Both the position numbers and the translations under genes were made by a program. The notes under the pieces are model-generated. The model was not told the DNA's origin. It ran no database searches and saw only the letters and a list, made by a program, of their open reading frames with translations. 64,000 nucleotides of DNA from CAYVTD01 sp964454445 (lineage in GTDB: Bacteria; Bacteroidota; Ignavibacteria; Kapaibacteriales; UBA2268): the NCBI GenBank assembly GCA_964454445.1, contig CAYVTD010000003.1, forward strand, positions 1-64,000. The letters run 5' to 3'. Positions 62,213-64,000 of the stretch are shown piece by piece (within the stretch, counting starts at the first letter, position 1; the number at the start of each line of letters is the position of its first letter).

Positions 62213-62817
62213 TGCTTATAACTTTTGAGGGGATTGACGGCTCTGGCAAATCGACGCAAATTAAGCTTTTATCTGATTATTTAAAATCCATCGGTCATCA
62301 AGTTATTCAGTTTCGCGAACCTGGAAGTAGCCATGTCTCTGAAATAATCAGGTCTTTGCTACTAGACAAGGATTCCTCGATAACTCCTATTACAGAGCTA
62401 TTTCTTTTCGAGGCTGCCCGGTCTGAATTAGTCGAAAGACATGTGATTCCTGCACTAAAAGAGGGTAAAACTGTACTTATAGACCGTTTCTATGACTCTA
62501 CGACTGCTTACCAGGGCTATGGCAGGGAACTCGATATCGACAACGTAAAAACTTGTAATATGTTTGCAACACAAGGATTTATTCCTGATTTGACCTTTTT
62601 CCTCGATATTTCAATTAAAACGTCTGCAAAACGCTCCACAGATAAGGAGAAAGACAGAATGGAAATGGCTGGAAATGCGTTTTTTAAAAGGGTTATAGCC
62701 GGATTTAAGCAGATTGCAAACGATGAGCCGGACAGGTTTCATATTATTAATGCAAATGGAGATGTTTTGCAAACGCATAATTTGATTGTAAACATAGTTA
62801 CTCAACGTTTAGTATAG
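62212..62817 (+). CDS. tmk: Thymidylate kinase
   Basis: A 201-residue cytosolic kinase that phosphorylates dTMP to dTDP. P-loop FEGIDGSGKSTQ, dTMP-binding EPGSSHVSEIIR, DRFYDSTTAYQGYGREL with the DR(F/Y/H) motif, and the LID region in RSTDKEKDRME (Arg-containing, as in E. coli-type enzymes). Length is usual for bacteria (200-215). Translationally coupled to rsmI through a TGATG overlap. Confidence 0.96.
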   Translation: MLITFEGIDGSGKSTQIKLLSDYLKSIGHQVIQFREPGSSHVSEIIRSLLLDKDSSITPITELFLFEAARSELVERHVIPALKEGKTVLIDRFYDSTTAYQGYGRELDIDNVKTCNMFATQGFIPDLTFFLDISIKTSAKRSTDKEKDRMEMAGNAFFKRVIAGFKQIANDEPDRFHIINANGDVLQTHNLIVNIVTQRLV

Positions 62818-62862
62818 ATTCTCATAATTAATCTAAAATTATTAGAATTATAAAAAAATATT

Positions 62863-62870
62863 TAAATTTG
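62863..62870 (+). promoter_or_regulatory. TAAATTTG box upstream of the TPR lipoprotein gene
   Basis: A Bacteroidetes -7-like element 36 bases before the ATG. The position 19 bases upstream reads TATT, so only half of the consensus is present. Confidence 0.3.
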
Positions 62871-62905
62871 AAAAAAGTATCAAGTATTTTTTAAAGGGAA
62901 TTACA

Positions 62906-63832
62906 ATGAAATTACGTTATATTGCTCTCTTGCCAATCATATTATTTTCAATAGCTTTGCTTGTTTCTTGCAGTGAAAAGAAAGAAAAACCCAGCTTGGA
63001 AGAAATTCTTGGTAAAGATTTTTTTGCTGAAGATTCTGCAAAAGCCAAGCAGCAAAGACAACAACAACCAAACCAACAGCAGCAACAACAGCAAAGACAA
63101 GGTGCTCCTAGTGCAGGACAACAAGGGCAAATGCCTCCTCAGCCTCAGGCTCAGGTAGATCCACAACTGCAACAGATATATCAAAAAGCTATTGAAAAAA
63201 TGAACAAAAACGATATAAAAGGTGGTATTGCTGAGCTTACTAAAGCCATTAAAATGAATCAATTTATCCCCGATCTTTATCAAACTCGCGGCGTAGCACT
63301 GATGCGTCTCAACAATTTTGATTTAGCTCTTCAGGATTTTAGCAAAGCAATAGCTCTTAATCCTGATTTTGTTCAAGCATACCAAATGCGTTCAAATATC
63401 TATATGCAAAAAAATCAGCTTAAAAATGCCGCCTCAGATCTTAGGCATTTGGCACGTCTTATGCCTCCGGAGCCTCCCCAGCAAAAATCTGCTGCTTTTT
63501 CCCGGGCTGGCAGCATTAGCATTCAGGCAAACGACTTCGAAGGTGCCAAGCAACTCTTCGATCAGGCATTAAAATTTGATGCAAACAATGTCGAGGCAAT
63601 AACAGGCATGGGATACCTTTATATGCAACAGCAGAAGATTGAAAATGCAATGAATAATTTCAACAAGGCAATTCAACTCTATCCAAGCAATGGGCCCGCT
63701 TTATTCTATCGTGGCAGTTTGAAAATTGCACTTGGCGATACTGCTGGTGCCTGTGCAGACTGGGAAAAATCCAAGAGTTTTAATTATCCTCAGGCAAGTA
63801 AATTGCTCGAAAAATTTTGCAATAAAAAGTAA
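62906..63832 (+). CDS. TPR-repeat lipoprotein with Gln/Pro-rich linker
   Basis: A 308-residue lipoprotein: signal peptide with lipobox (ALLVSCSEKK, Cys about 22), a disordered linker of Gln, Pro, Gly and Ala (about 50-85), then four to five tetratricopeptide repeats (YQKAIEKMNKNDIKGGIAEL, YQTRGVALMRLNNFDLALQDF, YMRSNIYMQKN-like, AGSISIQANDFEGAKQLFDQ, MGYLYMQQQKIENAMNNFNK, YRGSLKIALGDTAGACADW). Such proteins form scaffolds for envelope assembly complexes. The ribosome-binding site AAAGGG lies just upstream. No enzymatic motif; partner unknown. Confidence 0.85.
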   Translation: MKLRYIALLPIILFSIALLVSCSEKKEKPSLEEILGKDFFAEDSAKAKQQRQQQPNQQQQQQQRQGAPSAGQQGQMPPQPQAQVDPQLQQIYQKAIEKMNKNDIKGGIAELTKAIKMNQFIPDLYQTRGVALMRLNNFDLALQDFSKAIALNPDFVQAYQMRSNIYMQKNQLKNAASDLRHLARLMPPEPPQQKSAAFSRAGSISIQANDFEGAKQLFDQALKFDANNVEAITGMGYLYMQQQKIENAMNNFNKAIQLYPSNGPALFYRGSLKIALGDTAGACADWEKSKSFNYPQASKLLEKFCNKK

Positions 63833-63842
63833 TTATCTATTT

Positions 63843-64000
63843 ATGCAGGCATTAGAAAGCATCAAAAAACGACTTGAAGTACTGCAGGCACGCTACCCTA
63901 AGCAAGAGGATTATTATATACCAGCGCTTTGGTCGAATCCGCAAATAACAACGAATGAAAGTGTTGTTCGAGTCGATCCATATAAATTTTTCATTGGAAA
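63843..64000 (+). CDS. Partial gene at window edge
   Basis: An ATG at 63843 opens a frame without stop to the end of the window: MQALESIKKRLEVLQARYP, then VVRVDPYKFFIG. It reads as a real start of a cytosolic protein and lies 11 bases after the TPR lipoprotein, so it may be in the same operon. The portion is too short for a family assignment. Confidence 0.45.
   Translation, partial: MQALESIKKRLEVLQARYPKQEDYYIPALWSNPQITTNESVVRVDPYKFFIG

Overview
The window is a low-GC bacterial chromosome segment from the Bacteroidota/Chlorobiota/Ignavibacteriota-Kapabacteria (FCB) side of the tree. Five secreted proteins end in a type IX secretion (T9SS)-style C-terminal sorting domain. Two genes carry exact Bacteroidetes-type promoters (TTTG-N19/20-TAnnTTTG). 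There are also a DUF5683 protein, a BamD lipoprotein and a GH92 lipoprotein. A fliL-M-N-O cluster and a MalG-type sugar permease are unusual for classical Bacteroidetes but known in Ignavibacteria/Kapabacteria-like lineages, so I favour that placement. This is inference; no rRNA is present to settle it.

Layout. 0-0.3 kb: duplicated GC-rich hairpin repeats. 0.3-7.1 kb (minus strand): a small outer-membrane protein, then yfhO-waaA-dacB-permease, which reads as a cell-envelope operon ending in an orphan ABC permease. 7.2-10.2 kb: a BNR-repeat T9SS protein split by a frameshift. 10.5-12.8 kb: recG behind a 23-codon leader ORF. 12.9-18.5 kb: an 1,875-residue secreted protein. 19-24.2 kb: thiamine-binding protein, purB, a glycosyltransferase and a five-LysM lytic transglycosylase. 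24.5-28.2 kb: a glycosyltransferase-like gene, ferredoxin, DUF5683 gene, bamD and a barrel protein. 28.25-29.4 kb: tRNA-Ser(GCU), overlapped by the 3' end of a convergent cheR-like gene. 29.6-35.1 kb: a T9SS protein, a barrel protein and relA/spoT. 35.2-38.7 kb: an unknown coiled-coil gene pair and a GH92 mannosidase. 38.7-42.3 kb: a proDH-STAS-EEP-STAS-CDGSH group bounded on both sides by GC-rich hairpin repeats. 42.3-47.8 kb: a NarL-type regulator, rhaD-like aldolase, T9SS arylsulfotransferase and M29-like aminopeptidase. 48.2-52.9 kb: tRNA-Leu(UAG), tig, and a PBP2-tolC pair. 53-56 kb: a Cys-cluster membrane protein and fliL-M-N-O. 56.3-59.6 kb: a sortilin/BNR T9SS protein. 59.8-64 kb: aminotransferase, tadA, rsmI, tmk, a TPR lipoprotein and a partial gene.

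Most of the window is core metabolism and envelope biogenesis mixed with exported T9SS cargo. I found no CRISPR array, prophage, insertion sequence or toxin-antitoxin locus, and no clearly new multi-gene system. The items most worth a second look are: the dispersed hairpin family sitting just after stop codons; the Rel protein whose hydrolase ED motif is missing; the cheR-like gene that ends inside a tRNA; the recG leader ORF; a FliN carrying a FliM-type CheY-binding motif; and two conserved-looking unknowns (a Cys-cluster membrane protein at 53.0 kb and a coiled-coil pair at 35.3-36.4 kb).
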